64,000 nucleotides of DNA from Endozoicomonas sp. SCSIO W0465 (lineage in GTDB: Bacteria; Pseudomonadota; Gammaproteobacteria; Pseudomonadales; Endozoicomonadaceae): positions 164,001 through 228,000 of the forward strand of contig NZ_CP092417.1 of NCBI RefSeq assembly GCF_023716865.1. Reading direction: 5' to 3'. Position numbers and translations under genes: made by a program. The first letter of the stretch is position 1. Each line of letters opens with the position of its first letter. Positions 1 to 9,451 of the stretch are shown piece after piece. The notes beneath the pieces were generated by a model that was given only the letters and a program-made list of their open reading frames with translations, ran no database searches and was not told the DNA's origin.

Positions 1-173
1 AAGCCGCCCGTCAGTACGATCTAGGTTATGGCTTCAAGCAGGACGAGATGAAACTGCAAGCCCAGAACCAGGCGTTTAACCAGGCGGCGAACCGTTGGCA
101 GAACGGACTGGTGCAGACCTACGATAACAACGGGCAATGGAATTACCGTGAGTCGTTTGATTACGAGTATTAA
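1..173 (+). CDS. C-terminal end of an unidentified phage-type protein (partial)
   Basis: The frame is open from base 3 and closes at TAA 171-173, giving the last 56 residues of a protein that starts outside the window. The visible tail is rich in Gln, Asn and aromatic residues and ends in D-Y-E-Y. Nothing in it names a family. The next gene begins 25 bases downstream on the same strand behind its own strong ribosome site, and the large proteins after it are phage-type, so a virion or phage-associated role is inferred from position only. Confidence 0.6.
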   Translation, partial: AARQYDLGYGFKQDEMKLQAQNQAFNQAANRWQNGLVQTYDNNGQWNYRESFDYEY

Positions 174-197
174 TCCACAGGATCAGGGAGGATCACC

Positions 198-1286
198 ATG
201 TACATCGGACCGGACGGCAGGGTTTACCAGAACAAGTTTGATTCGATTGGCCACAGCACCAAAGTGCCCGGCTACGCCGATGAACAGTACGCCATCAACC
301 AGCGTCTTGGTGAGCTGCGCCGACAGCAGCAGGAGTATGCCGGTCAGCAACAGCAGCAGGTAATGAACCAGCAGCAGATCGACCAGAACGACCTGAACCA
401 GTTCTACGACCGTCAGCAGCGGTTTGCCGCCATTCATGGTCAGCCTTACGGGTTCGGGCAGATGCCCCAGAGCAGTCAGCCGGGTAATGGCATGGGCGCC
501 AGGCAGAGTCAGCAAGGCGGTCAGGCCGGTTACGGAATGCCCATGGAGCGCAGGGAAACGGTGCAAAGCCCCCTGACGCAGGATGCCGGAAAGCTGAACC
601 GGATGCTGCAAAAGTACCATCAGGGGCAGGACCCACGGGATGCAGAGGACGCCATCGAGTTTATCAACCAGCACCCCGGCATCAAGGCCAGTAATGTCAG
701 CGGTATCCGCTTCAATCACAGCGACCGCAATGAAGACCCGCTTGTCAGCCTGCTCGGTGACGATGGCAACCCGGTGAAGCAGTTCTACCTCAGTTCCCTC
801 TCCAACCTGAACAACTTTGCCGGTCAGAAGAAGCAGACCTTTGATCCGGGCAATAAGGTCAATGATCCTGGCAAGTTGATTGAAGAACTTCAGAAAGTCG
901 CCCAGTCTCAGGGCGAAGCCGATGTATCAGGATTGAGCCCCAAAGACCAGAAAGCCCAGCTACCGGAGGCGGTTCAGGATCACTACGGGCAACTGATGAA
1001 ACAGTATGGCCCCCGCAATCCGGGCTATGTCACCACCGGGGAGGAAACCCCGAACCGGACATTGGGGTTTGATCTGTTTGGTCAGCAACAGCAGCAGCAG
1101 GACCCGCTGGCGGCTTTGAAGCAGGCATTGGGGGGCGGGGAAGCAATGATACCGCCACCACCCCCTCCGGTAACGCCCAATGCCGCAGTGCCGAAGCAGG
1201 GGCAAGGTTACGGCTATCCCGGTTACAACCCATTGAACCGCACCCCCGGCACCTTCCGTCACTTCCATCCCTCTGTCGGACGATAA
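198..1286 (+). CDS. Gln/Pro-rich hypothetical phage-type protein
   Basis: This 362-residue protein starts at ATG 198 behind a clear GGGAGG site. Residues about 33-75 are strongly Gln-rich (runs of QQQ), the middle is Gly/Gln-rich, and there is a run of six prolines near residue 320. It has no signal peptide or membrane segment and no recognisable enzyme motif. Low complexity of this kind is common in phage tail or internal virion proteins. It lies between the partial gene at the window start and the giant polyvalent gene, all on the same strand, which suggests one late operon. Function is unknown and the phage assignment is inference from the neighbours. Confidence 0.75.
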   Translation: MYIGPDGRVYQNKFDSIGHSTKVPGYADEQYAINQRLGELRRQQQEYAGQQQQQVMNQQQIDQNDLNQFYDRQQRFAAIHGQPYGFGQMPQSSQPGNGMGARQSQQGGQAGYGMPMERRETVQSPLTQDAGKLNRMLQKYHQGQDPRDAEDAIEFINQHPGIKASNVSGIRFNHSDRNEDPLVSLLGDDGNPVKQFYLSSLSNLNNFAGQKKQTFDPGNKVNDPGKLIEELQKVAQSQGEADVSGLSPKDQKAQLPEAVQDHYGQLMKQYGPRNPGYVTTGEETPNRTLGFDLFGQQQQQQDPLAALKQALGGGEAMIPPPPPPVTPNAAVPKQGQGYGYPGYNPLNRTPGTFRHFHPSVGR

Positions 1287-1394
1287 CAGACCGCTTCCCG
1301 CTGCCCGCCTCCCGAAAAAGACACGCAAAGCACCTGCCTCGCCCCGCTTTTACGGGTAGCGGGCGGCAGGTAGCGTTTATTCAAGGACGATTCT

Positions 1395-4300
1395 ATGAAC
1401 TGGAACGATTTCAGCTCGACCCCGATGTTTCAGCAGGGGGACGATCAGGAACAGGAACGGCTGCGGGAGCAGTATTGGCGGCATTACCTCAAGCCCCAGA
1501 TACCGGAAGGTTTCCACCAGGAAGCCCGTTCCCTGTTTGATCAGCATACCCGCCGCCGTGGTAACCCGGAGAGCAGCTATGCCGGTGACCTGTGGGAAGC
1601 CCTCTGGCATGGTGGTTATGCCGGTGCGGCTGACCTGGTATCCGGTGCGAGCCGACTGGTGGGCGGCGATGGTCATAATGCCGCCAGTGACTGGCTGCGG
1701 GAGAAGTCTGAAGAACAGCTCGACAATATGTCCCCGTCCAGTGTGGAGGCGATGCAGGGGTTTGGTATCGAGCGCAAAGGCGAAGGCCGGTTCGGGCTGA
1801 CCGAGGGCAGTACCGCTGCCGGTTTTGGCCTCCAGTTTGCATCGGGGCTTGGCTCTCTGGCACCGTCCATGATACCCGGTGGTGTGGCCAGTAAAGGACT
1901 CGCAGCACTGGGGGCGAAAGGTCTGCAGGCAACCGGTACAGCGGCTGGTGTGAAAGGACTGGCCGATGCCCGCAGGGTTCAGGGTTATGCCAACGCCATC
2001 GACAAGGCCAGCCATGCCATTGGCTACGGGGCAACCGGTGGCCTGATGATTGGCGGGGCCGGTGCCGAGGACGCCAAAAGCCAGATCATGGCACTGGGCT
2101 ATGAGCAACTGAAAGACCTGCCGAGGTTCCAGGAGCTCTACCAGCAGACCTACGAGCAGGCGGGAGGCGGCGATACCCGCCAGCCTTTTGAGCAGGCCAA
2201 AGCCCTGCTGGCCGAGGAAGCGGCACAGGCCGCCTTTGCCCCGGCTGCCGGGGTGGGGGCGCTCTCCATGGGGCTGGCGGGTCCGGCCATGGAGAACCTG
2301 ATCCTGAAGAACGCCGGCACCCGTGGCCTGAATGCGGCCAAGGGGTTCCTGACCGAAGGGGCGCAGGAGTTCGGTGAAGGGGTTGGCCAGCAGATGGCGG
2401 CCAACTACGGCCAGCAGCAGGTGGGCAGGGATGTAGGACTGACTGATGGTGCGTTGGAGCAGGGACTGTCCGGTGCCATTGTTGGAGGTCCGGTGGGTGG
2501 ACTGGTGGGCGCTGCCGGTCGAACCCGCAACCCGCAAGCGGCCAGTATCCTCCAGAACCAGCTCAATGACCTGATGAGCCAGCACCAGACCCTGCAAGAC
2601 CAGATGCAGGAACCCTATGCTGACCAGACCATGCTGGCGGAGCAACTGCGGCAGAACTCGCTGGCCATTGCCGGACTGGAAAGCCAGCTCCATGATCTGG
2701 GGGAAACACAGCCGCCGGAACAACCGCAGGCACAGGCAGAACCGGAGCCAGTCATTGATCCCGCTTTTGAAGGGCAGGACTTCAGCCAGTATGACCAGCC
2801 AGCGTGGCAGCGTAATGGTCCGGGTAATCCGGCAGAGGCAGCACGGTTTGGCAAACGCTTTTTAGACAGTGCTGAGCCAGTTAATAACATGGAGCAGCCG
2901 AGCCAGTGGCAGGGCCGAACTGTCGGGCAAGAGGGCCAGTCCCCCCGGAACAGCCTGATGGATACCCGCAAAGTGGGTAAGCCTGAACAGAAAGCGCAAC
3001 AGCCAGCACCGCAGGGTAATCATTGGAAGAACCGGTCTGTCAGCCGACCTGAAGACCGGAAACGGCAGCAGTCTGCCGAACCCCGCCAACAGGCTCTGCC
3101 CTATCACCCACCCGCCGACTTTACCGGCAACCGCTATGGCAATGTGGCTGCCGATCCTGAAATCGCACAGCAGGATAGCCAGCAGCACCGCAGCGCCCAG
3201 AACAATAAAGCCCCCAATCAGCACCCGGGCTCACCAGAGTATACCGGCAACCCCGATCAGGATCTTGCCAGCTACACCGAACGGATGAACAGCCTGAACC
3301 GGTTGTTCCGTTCCTTTAACTGGCAGAAAGGAGACGATAGCAAGAAGCGCCGGGTACGGAAGCTGATCGAGAATCAGCGAAAACTGGAAATGCAGGCGCG
3401 TAAAAGTGGCCGAGGCGTTACTCCCCGCAATATGAAAGAAGCCTTGGCCAACCTGAAGGCTATGGTAGAAAGCGGGGATGGCATCCGCTTTGAACGTGAA
3501 GTTGAAGCCATTGAAAACAGTCAACAGCAGGAAGGCTTACGGCTGACAGTACAGGAGAAATACGGCACGCCGTCTGGCGTCAAACCTGTGATGGGGCGCA
3601 GCAATGAAAAAGTATCCACAGCCGAACGTGAACTGGATACCCAATACGTCATCTATGAAGCCAGTGATCTGATCGCCAGCCACAGCGATACCGGTAAAGT
3701 AAACCCGGATTATCCGGCAGAGCTGCAACCAAGGGATCGTTCTCGCCAGGCCAGTGAAGACCAGATCAGGGGCATTGCCAGCAAACTGAACCCGAAACTG
3801 CTGGGAGCTAATCCGCTGGCCAGTGCCGGAGCACCGATTATTGGCAGTGATCGTGTGGTAGAAAGCGGCAATGGTCGTGTGGCTGCAATCCGCAAAGCCT
3901 ACCGCAACCACCGGGAGCAATCGAAAGCCTACCGGGAACACCTGAAGCAAAACGCTGAATCCTTTGGCCTGAAGCCAGAGTCTGTGGATAACTTCAAACA
4001 GCCGGTACTGGTGCGCCAGCGTCAGGGCGACCTGGACACCGACCAGCGCATTGCCTTTACAAAGGAAGCCAACGCCCGTGATACCGCATCAATGTCCCCG
4101 GCAGAAAAAGCCAAGCTGGACGCCTCACGAATCACCGAAGAAGACCTGAACCTGTTCGATACCGATGACACCGGCGACCTTCTGCATCCAAACAATGACG
4201 TATTTCTTGCCCGCTTTGCTGATCGACTGGGAGTCGAAGCTGGAGAGCTGAAAACCCGTCAGGGCGACTGGAATAAACAGATGCGCGACCGTGTGGAGTC

Positions 4301-7300
4301 GGCGCTGTTTATGAAAGCCTACGACGACGAACGTCTGAACAGCCTGTTTGCCGAGGACGACAAGCCAGACTTGAAGAACCTGATTAAGTCCTTAGCCATG
4401 GCAGCGCCGCACTTTGCCAAGGCCAAGGGTATAGACCAGGAACTGGGCAACTATGGCGTTATTGAATCGCTGGTGGAAGCCAGTCGCATTTTGCAGGACA
4501 GCCGCAACCGTGGCCAGTCGGTGGATGAGATTCTGGATCAGCGCTCCCTGCTGGACAGCTTCAGCCCAGAAACGGAAATGTTCGCCCGTTGGCTCGATGC
4601 CAACCTGAACAAGTCGCGGCAGGTGGGGCAGGCCCTGATCGAGCTGGCGAGGCAGATTGAGCAGTACCTGCAAAAGCAATCACAAGCCGATGGGGATATG
4701 TTCGGCACCGTAGAGGCGACACTGGACGATCTGATTCAGCAGACCAACAACCAACTGGAGATAAACTATGGCGAAAAATCCACACCGATCAAAGACCCGA
4801 AGCAGCAGAAAGCCAAACCTGTTCAAACTGCTGAAGGAAGCAACCGAAGCAGTGAACCGGAAGAACGGACCGGAAGACCAACTGAATCTGCCAGAGAAGC
4901 CAAAAGGGACGAAGTAGACGACCTGCTGGATGCGGTGGACGATGGCACGCTCGATAGCGATGAGTGGACGGACGACGACTTTGCCGGGATTGAGGAAGAC
5001 AAGACTCAATACGACCCCCAGGACGGGGGAAGTGCCACCAAGCGCCAGGCACCCGAAGGGCATAGAAAGCGCGACTGGTACAACAGCCGAAATGCGCCGC
5101 ACTACTCGGTGCCTGGGATCAAGAGTCTGGGCGGTGCTGAACGGGCAGCCATCAAACGGTACCTTGATAACAGAGCTGATAAACCGGAAGTTATCTCAAG
5201 ACTGAAGAAACTGGCTGATACACCCTGGGCAAGGAAGACCGTCCAGTCCATGCTGATCCGCCAGACCATCGATGATCTGGTGGCTGGGCGGGAGGTGGAT
5301 TACCAGTCGCTGTTGTCCCAGAAAGATAACGCCTCGATCCTCAAAGCCCTGAAAGATCATGGCGAACCCGGACTCTGGCGTTACCTGCACACAGAGGATG
5401 TCATGGGGCATGCCGGAAAACCGGAGAACAGCATCAATGGCAGCTTTGTCGATTGTATGCCCAGCCGTGACTGTGCTTCCTTCTGTTATGCGACCAAAGG
5501 CAATTACCGGTTCAGTAATCCCATCATTAAATCAGAAATTGTGAACTGGGCGGTGGAGAAAGACCCGGTCAGAACCGCCCGGATTGCGGCCAACGATTAC
5601 AAAGGCACTCCGGAGTTTTACCAGAACAAAGCCCTTCGCCTGTTTGATATGGGCGATGGCTCCATGGCATGGCTGCCCTTTATCCGAACCATGAACAAGG
5701 AGGGTATCCGGCTCCAGATCTTCAGCAAGAATCCGGAGTTCCTGAAGCAGGTGCCAGAGATGAACTGGCGGGCACTGTCGGTGGACAACAGCAACTTTGC
5801 ACTGGCTGCTCAGCATCCTGAGCTGCCTCTGGCAGTGGTGTTTGACGGTCAGCAGAACGGCATCGACTTTGTCCGTGCCAACCTTGACCGGATACTGGTG
5901 ATTCTGCCCATTAAACACGGTCAGCGAGTCCTGGGCGATAAAGCCACCCTGCGTCGTATGCTCGGGCTGGATGCCATGAAGCGGGTATGCCCTGTCGATG
6001 GTGGCTGGAAAAAGATCAAGCATCCCACAGATCCGAAGAAGAACTTTAACTGCACTTCCTGCGACCAATACGGCGGTATGGGTTGCTTCCACGGCAATGT
6101 CACCCGCCAGGTGATGAAAGCCGCCACGGAAGCCCCCCACGATAAACATCTGCAACGGCTGAAAGAGGAAATAGAGAATGACCCTGAACGATTCGGTGGC
6201 AAAGCGAGCGCGGCAGAGCTGCTTGGAAACCTGGGCAAAATCCGATCTGCGCTACGGGCATCTGCTGACACCCGAACAGAAGCAACAGATGCAGGCGGCC
6301 AGGGACAGGAAGCTGAAGGCACAATCGGCGTTCGACAAATTGATGAGGGAACCGGACGCTACCGAGTCGGAGTAGGCGAAGAAGGAGAAATAGGCGAGCG
6401 AAAACGTCGGCCCAACAAGACCGACCTGAAAGATTCCGGTCAGAAAGACCTGTTCGCCTCCCCAGACCTCTCCGTTGACGAACGGAAACAGCAGATCATC
6501 GAGAACCAGCATGTTCTGGTTAAGCACGTTGAAACGGGAACCATCAGAGCCGGCACCGACATCATTCACACCTACGACGACCTTGCCCACTTTATTGCCC
6601 CGATCCGCAAGCTGGCACAGGAGGAAATGATCGCCATTGTGCTTGATGGCAATGATAAGGTGGTCAATATCATCAAACACAGCAAGGGGCAGAAAGCCTC
6701 TGCTTCCGTATCCCCATGGACACTGGCCGGTGCTGTGGTTGCTACGCCCGATGCCAAAAGCGTCTGGTTTGCCCATAACCATCCCTCTGGTGATCCTGAG
6801 CCCAGTATGTCGGATGTGCATATTACCCACAGCCTGAATGAAGTGCTGGACGGCAGTGGCGTGGTGAATATGGGGCATGCCGTGGTGGGGACCACTGGCC
6901 ATGCGAAAATCATGGATGCAGAAGGCACAGTGCTGATGGGAACCGTGGCTCCCAAACGCATGGCTCGTGATAAGGCCTTTCCCATTACCGAACGGCGGCT
7001 GCGCTATAACCGGCCGCACATCAATTTCAGCTCACCAGAAGCGGTTCGCCCTTTTCTGGACACCATCAGCCCTAATGCCGTGGTGCTGCTGGATAGCAAA
7101 TACAATGTTACTGGCGTCCTGCCGTTGTCGGACAGCGATCTGAAAACCCTTCGGCACCCCACGAAAAATCCCGCAGCTGCCAGGGTTATGACGGCACTGG
7201 ACAGCACCAATAGTTCGTCGGTCATCCTGAAAAGCAATGGCTCACCACTGGCCATGAAAGGCACCCGGAACCTGATCAACTTTTTCAATCGGGCCGACCG

Positions 7301-8867
7301 TATTCAGGTGCTGGATCACTTTACCGGCAGGGACAGCAGCTACCAGTCTGCCGCCGAAAGAGGAACCCCCGACCTGAACGAACGGGGTTCCTTCTACGCC
7401 CTGCGAAAAGACAGTAACGCCCGTGGTATCCAGTCCGGTCCGCTGCGTCTGAAGCTGAAGCCGCTGGAGCAGAAACTGGGGCAGTCCATCCACGTCCTGC
7501 AATCGGAAACCGAACTGCCCTCCAGCCTCTACCAGAAGGTGATCAGCGACAAGGCTCAGGGACGGGTGCGGGGTATGTTCGACCCGGAGACCGGCGAGAC
7601 GTACCTGATCGCTGCCAATCTGGATACCACTGGGGAAGCGGTGCGCACTGTCCTCCATGAACTGGTGGGCCATAAAGGCGTCCGTGGCCTGCTGGGCAAG
7701 CGGCTCGATACCGTGCTGGATGAAATCCATCGGGATATGAACGACCGGCTGAAGCAGGCACTGGGCAAGCGGTACGCCCGGCAGACCGAAGGCAAGAGCG
7801 AGGCGGAAGCCAATCGGATCATTGCTGAGGAATACCTGGCGCACCTGGCGGAGAAAGACCCGAAGAACGGCCTGCTGACCAAAGTGGTCAGCATGATCCG
7901 CAATGCTTTGCGCCGGTTGTTCCCCAACATCAAATGGACGGATGCCGATACGGTGGAATTGCTGAGTGCTGCCCGTGGCAGGCTGAAACGTGATGGACAG
8001 AGGGCGACCCCCATGGATGGGGGAAGTCCCATCAAGCGCCGGGAGCGCGACTGGGGCAACCGCTACAGCGATTCAGGCATAGCCCCGACCTTCTACTCTG
8101 CTGTGGAGCGCAGTGCCGCTGCCGTGAAGTCGGACAAGCTGCCTGCCCAGAGCTGGCTCAATGCCATCAAGAAAGGCAACTTTGTGCAGGATGAGGAAAT
8201 CCAGTGGCTCGGTCTTGACCTGTGGCTCGCTGACAAAAAGGGCGAGAAGCTGAGCAGGGCCGAGGTGCTGGAGTTTATCCGCCAGAATGAAGTGCGGATC
8301 GACGAAGACCTCAGTGTTGATGCGTTCGATGAACAGGAGCTGGAAGAGCGGGTCTATGAAAAGCAGCAGCACTTTATCAGCGAACGAATTGGCGATTACG
8401 AGCACGGCTATTCGCTGGATGAGCTGTCCCACCTGCTGGATGATGCGCGGGAGGTACTTCGGGAGGATGAGTACGACTTCCACTATCAGGAACTGAAACA
8501 GCGGTTTGAACAGGGCGAGCTGGATGACCATGAAGTGGACGCCCTGGTGGATGACGATGGCAATCTGGATGAATCTGCCCTGCACGAAGAAGCGCAATGG
8601 CAAGCCAATAACAGCGTCGACACTATGGACGACAAGGCGCTGGTACGGGATCACATCAGTTATTCCGATAAGGAAGATGCCGCGCAGGAGGCCTGGGAGA
8701 ATGACTACGAGTCGGATGTGCGAAGTGACCTGGAAGCGGAGCTGCGGGATGAGTCCGACGTTCAGTACCGCAATTATGCCATGCAGGGCGGAGAGGAGTA
8801 TTCTGAGCTGATATTGGTGCTGGCAACAGCCACGTATTCCCCGCAGATCCGAATCACAAGAACCTGA
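1395..8867 (+). CDS. Giant phage polyvalent protein, N-terminal part (2490 aa) of a broken gene
   Basis: The order of segments, by residue, is: Gly/Ala-rich hydrophobic N-terminus about 140-370; coiled coil about 380-435; disordered Gln-rich linker; DdrB-like ParB-superfamily segment about 730-900 (SGNGRVAAIRKAY); GP88-like segment about 1235-1570 with Cys clusters (CMPSRDCASFCYATKG, CTSCDQYGGMGC); RadC/JAB-like segment about 1695-1840 with the metal motif HNHPSGDPEPS; a second weaker RadC-like stretch; zinc metallopeptidase motif HELVGH near 2087; and a polyvalent-protein-associated helical segment from about 2230. Such multi-domain proteins are known from phages and conjugative elements, where they are thought to enter the recipient with the DNA. 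The reading frame diverges from the family at about 8811 and stops at 8865-8867. The remainder continues in another frame, so this is the front part of a gene once near 3960 codons. Confidence 0.85.
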   Translation: MNWNDFSSTPMFQQGDDQEQERLREQYWRHYLKPQIPEGFHQEARSLFDQHTRRRGNPESSYAGDLWEALWHGGYAGAADLVSGASRLVGGDGHNAASDWLREKSEEQLDNMSPSSVEAMQGFGIERKGEGRFGLTEGSTAAGFGLQFASGLGSLAPSMIPGGVASKGLAALGAKGLQATGTAAGVKGLADARRVQGYANAIDKASHAIGYGATGGLMIGGAGAEDAKSQIMALGYEQLKDLPRFQELYQQTYEQAGGGDTRQPFEQAKALLAEEAAQAAFAPAAGVGALSMGLAGPAMENLILKNAGTRGLNAAKGFLTEGAQEFGEGVGQQMAANYGQQQVGRDVGLTDGALEQGLSGAIVGGPVGGLVGAAGRTRNPQAASILQNQLNDLMSQHQTLQDQMQEPYADQTMLAEQLRQNSLAIAGLESQLHDLGETQPPEQPQAQAEPEPVIDPAFEGQDFSQYDQPAWQRNGPGNPAEAARFGKRFLDSAEPVNNMEQPSQWQGRTVGQEGQSPRNSLMDTRKVGKPEQKAQQPAPQGNHWKNRSVSRPEDRKRQQSAEPRQQALPYHPPADFTGNRYGNVAADPEIAQQDSQQHRSAQNNKAPNQHPGSPEYTGNPDQDLASYTERMNSLNRLFRSFNWQKGDDSKKRRVRKLIENQRKLEMQARKSGRGVTPRNMKEALANLKAMVESGDGIRFEREVEAIENSQQQEGLRLTVQEKYGTPSGVKPVMGRSNEKVSTAERELDTQYVIYEASDLIASHSDTGKVNPDYPAELQPRDRSRQASEDQIRGIASKLNPKLLGANPLASAGAPIIGSDRVVESGNGRVAAIRKAYRNHREQSKAYREHLKQNAESFGLKPESVDNFKQPVLVRQRQGDLDTDQRIAFTKEANARDTASMSPAEKAKLDASRITEEDLNLFDTDDTGDLLHPNNDVFLARFADRLGVEAGELKTRQGDWNKQMRDRVESALFMKAYDDERLNSLFAEDDKPDLKNLIKSLAMAAPHFAKAKGIDQELGNYGVIESLVEASRILQDSRNRGQSVDEILDQRSLLDSFSPETEMFARWLDANLNKSRQVGQALIELARQIEQYLQKQSQADGDMFGTVEATLDDLIQQTNNQLEINYGEKSTPIKDPKQQKAKPVQTAEGSNRSSEPEERTGRPTESAREAKRDEVDDLLDAVDDGTLDSDEWTDDDFAGIEEDKTQYDPQDGGSATKRQAPEGHRKRDWYNSRNAPHYSVPGIKSLGGAERAAIKRYLDNRADKPEVISRLKKLADTPWARKTVQSMLIRQTIDDLVAGREVDYQSLLSQKDNASILKALKDHGEPGLWRYLHTEDVMGHAGKPENSINGSFVDCMPSRDCASFCYATKGNYRFSNPIIKSEIVNWAVEKDPVRTARIAANDYKGTPEFYQNKALRLFDMGDGSMAWLPFIRTMNKEGIRLQIFSKNPEFLKQVPEMNWRALSVDNSNFALAAQHPELPLAVVFDGQQNGIDFVRANLDRILVILPIKHGQRVLGDKATLRRMLGLDAMKRVCPVDGGWKKIKHPTDPKKNFNCTSCDQYGGMGCFHGNVTRQVMKAATEAPHDKHLQRLKEEIENDPERFGGKASAAELLGNLGKIRSALRASADTRTEATDAGGQGQEAEGTIGVRQIDEGTGRYRVGVGEEGEIGERKRRPNKTDLKDSGQKDLFASPDLSVDERKQQIIENQHVLVKHVETGTIRAGTDIIHTYDDLAHFIAPIRKLAQEEMIAIVLDGNDKVVNIIKHSKGQKASASVSPWTLAGAVVATPDAKSVWFAHNHPSGDPEPSMSDVHITHSLNEVLDGSGVVNMGHAVVGTTGHAKIMDAEGTVLMGTVAPKRMARDKAFPITERRLRYNRPHINFSSPEAVRPFLDTISPNAVVLLDSKYNVTGVLPLSDSDLKTLRHPTKNPAAARVMTALDSTNSSSVILKSNGSPLAMKGTRNLINFFNRADRIQVLDHFTGRDSSYQSAAERGTPDLNERGSFYALRKDSNARGIQSGPLRLKLKPLEQKLGQSIHVLQSETELPSSLYQKVISDKAQGRVRGMFDPETGETYLIAANLDTTGEAVRTVLHELVGHKGVRGLLGKRLDTVLDEIHRDMNDRLKQALGKRYARQTEGKSEAEANRIIAEEYLAHLAEKDPKNGLLTKVVSMIRNALRRLFPNIKWTDADTVELLSAARGRLKRDGQRATPMDGGSPIKRRERDWGNRYSDSGIAPTFYSAVERSAAAVKSDKLPAQSWLNAIKKGNFVQDEEIQWLGLDLWLADKKGEKLSRAEVLEFIRQNEVRIDEDLSVDAFDEQELEERVYEKQQHFISERIGDYEHGYSLDELSHLLDDAREVLREDEYDFHYQELKQRFEQGELDDHEVDALVDDDGNLDESALHEEAQWQANNSVDTMDDKALVRDHISYSDKEDAAQEAWENDYESDVRSDLEAELRDESDVQYRNYAMQGGEEYSELILVLATATYSPQIRITRT

Positions 8868-9451
8868 GCCCCATTACCGAAGAAGAAGCCAAGGCACTGG
8901 CGCAGGGCATGATGCCCGCCGGTATGAAGGTGGACGATGTGGGCTGGAGTCAGGCGTTCCGGGATTACACCCTCTACCGTCACAATGGTGATGACAAGAC
9001 CATGATCACCACCGGCCATGCCACCGAAGCCTCCGCCATCGCCGCTGCCGTCAGCGAGCATCAATCCTTTGCCCGATGGCGACAGGATGACTATGACGAA
9101 AGCCACTAGGGCACTACGGAAAACGTACTGGCTCATGTTCGTTTCCAAACCTTTGATGAAAACGTCCATGGTCGTAATGAACGGATTCTGTTTATTGATG
9201 AGGTACAGAGTGACTGGCATCAGGCTGGCCGGGAAAGTGGTTACCGCACACCGGAATCGGTACGCACGCAAGAGCAGCGCAATGACCGGATAAACGCAGT
9301 CGATGACAGGATTCGGGCTGTCGTAAAACAGCGGGATGAGTTCGCCAAGCAGCATGCTGAAACCGGTGCCCGGCGTGATGACCTTACCCGTCAACTCAAA
9401 CAGGCAGAGGAAAACCAGGATCAAACGCAGGTTGATCAGCTGAATAACGAA
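8810..9451 (+). pseudogene. Frameshift and amber lesion joining the two halves of the giant polyvalent gene
   Basis: Reading frame 2 (codons starting at 8810, 8813 and so on) is open across the stop of the upstream part. It encodes a polyvalent-type linker (ITEEEAKALAQGMMPAGMKV) and stops at TAG 9107-9109. Directly after the stop the same frame continues with G-T-T-E-N-V-L-A-H-V-R, then FIDEVQSDWHQAGRESGY, and runs without a break into the downstream part. In homologues I remember, the motif reads S-H-W-x-E-P-N-V-L-A-H-V-R, so the TAG sits where a conserved Trp (TGG) is expected. Two lesions therefore separate the halves: a frameshift between about 8800 and 8870 and a nonsense codon at 9107. 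No start codon with a ribosome site is evident between 9110 and 9452. Confidence 0.75.

Noticed and set aside
1377..2723. Long minus-strand frame of 448 codons opposite the giant phage gene
   Set aside because: It is the antisense shadow of a GC-rich coding region whose plus-strand frame has clear domains; it has no family pattern and no ribosome site.
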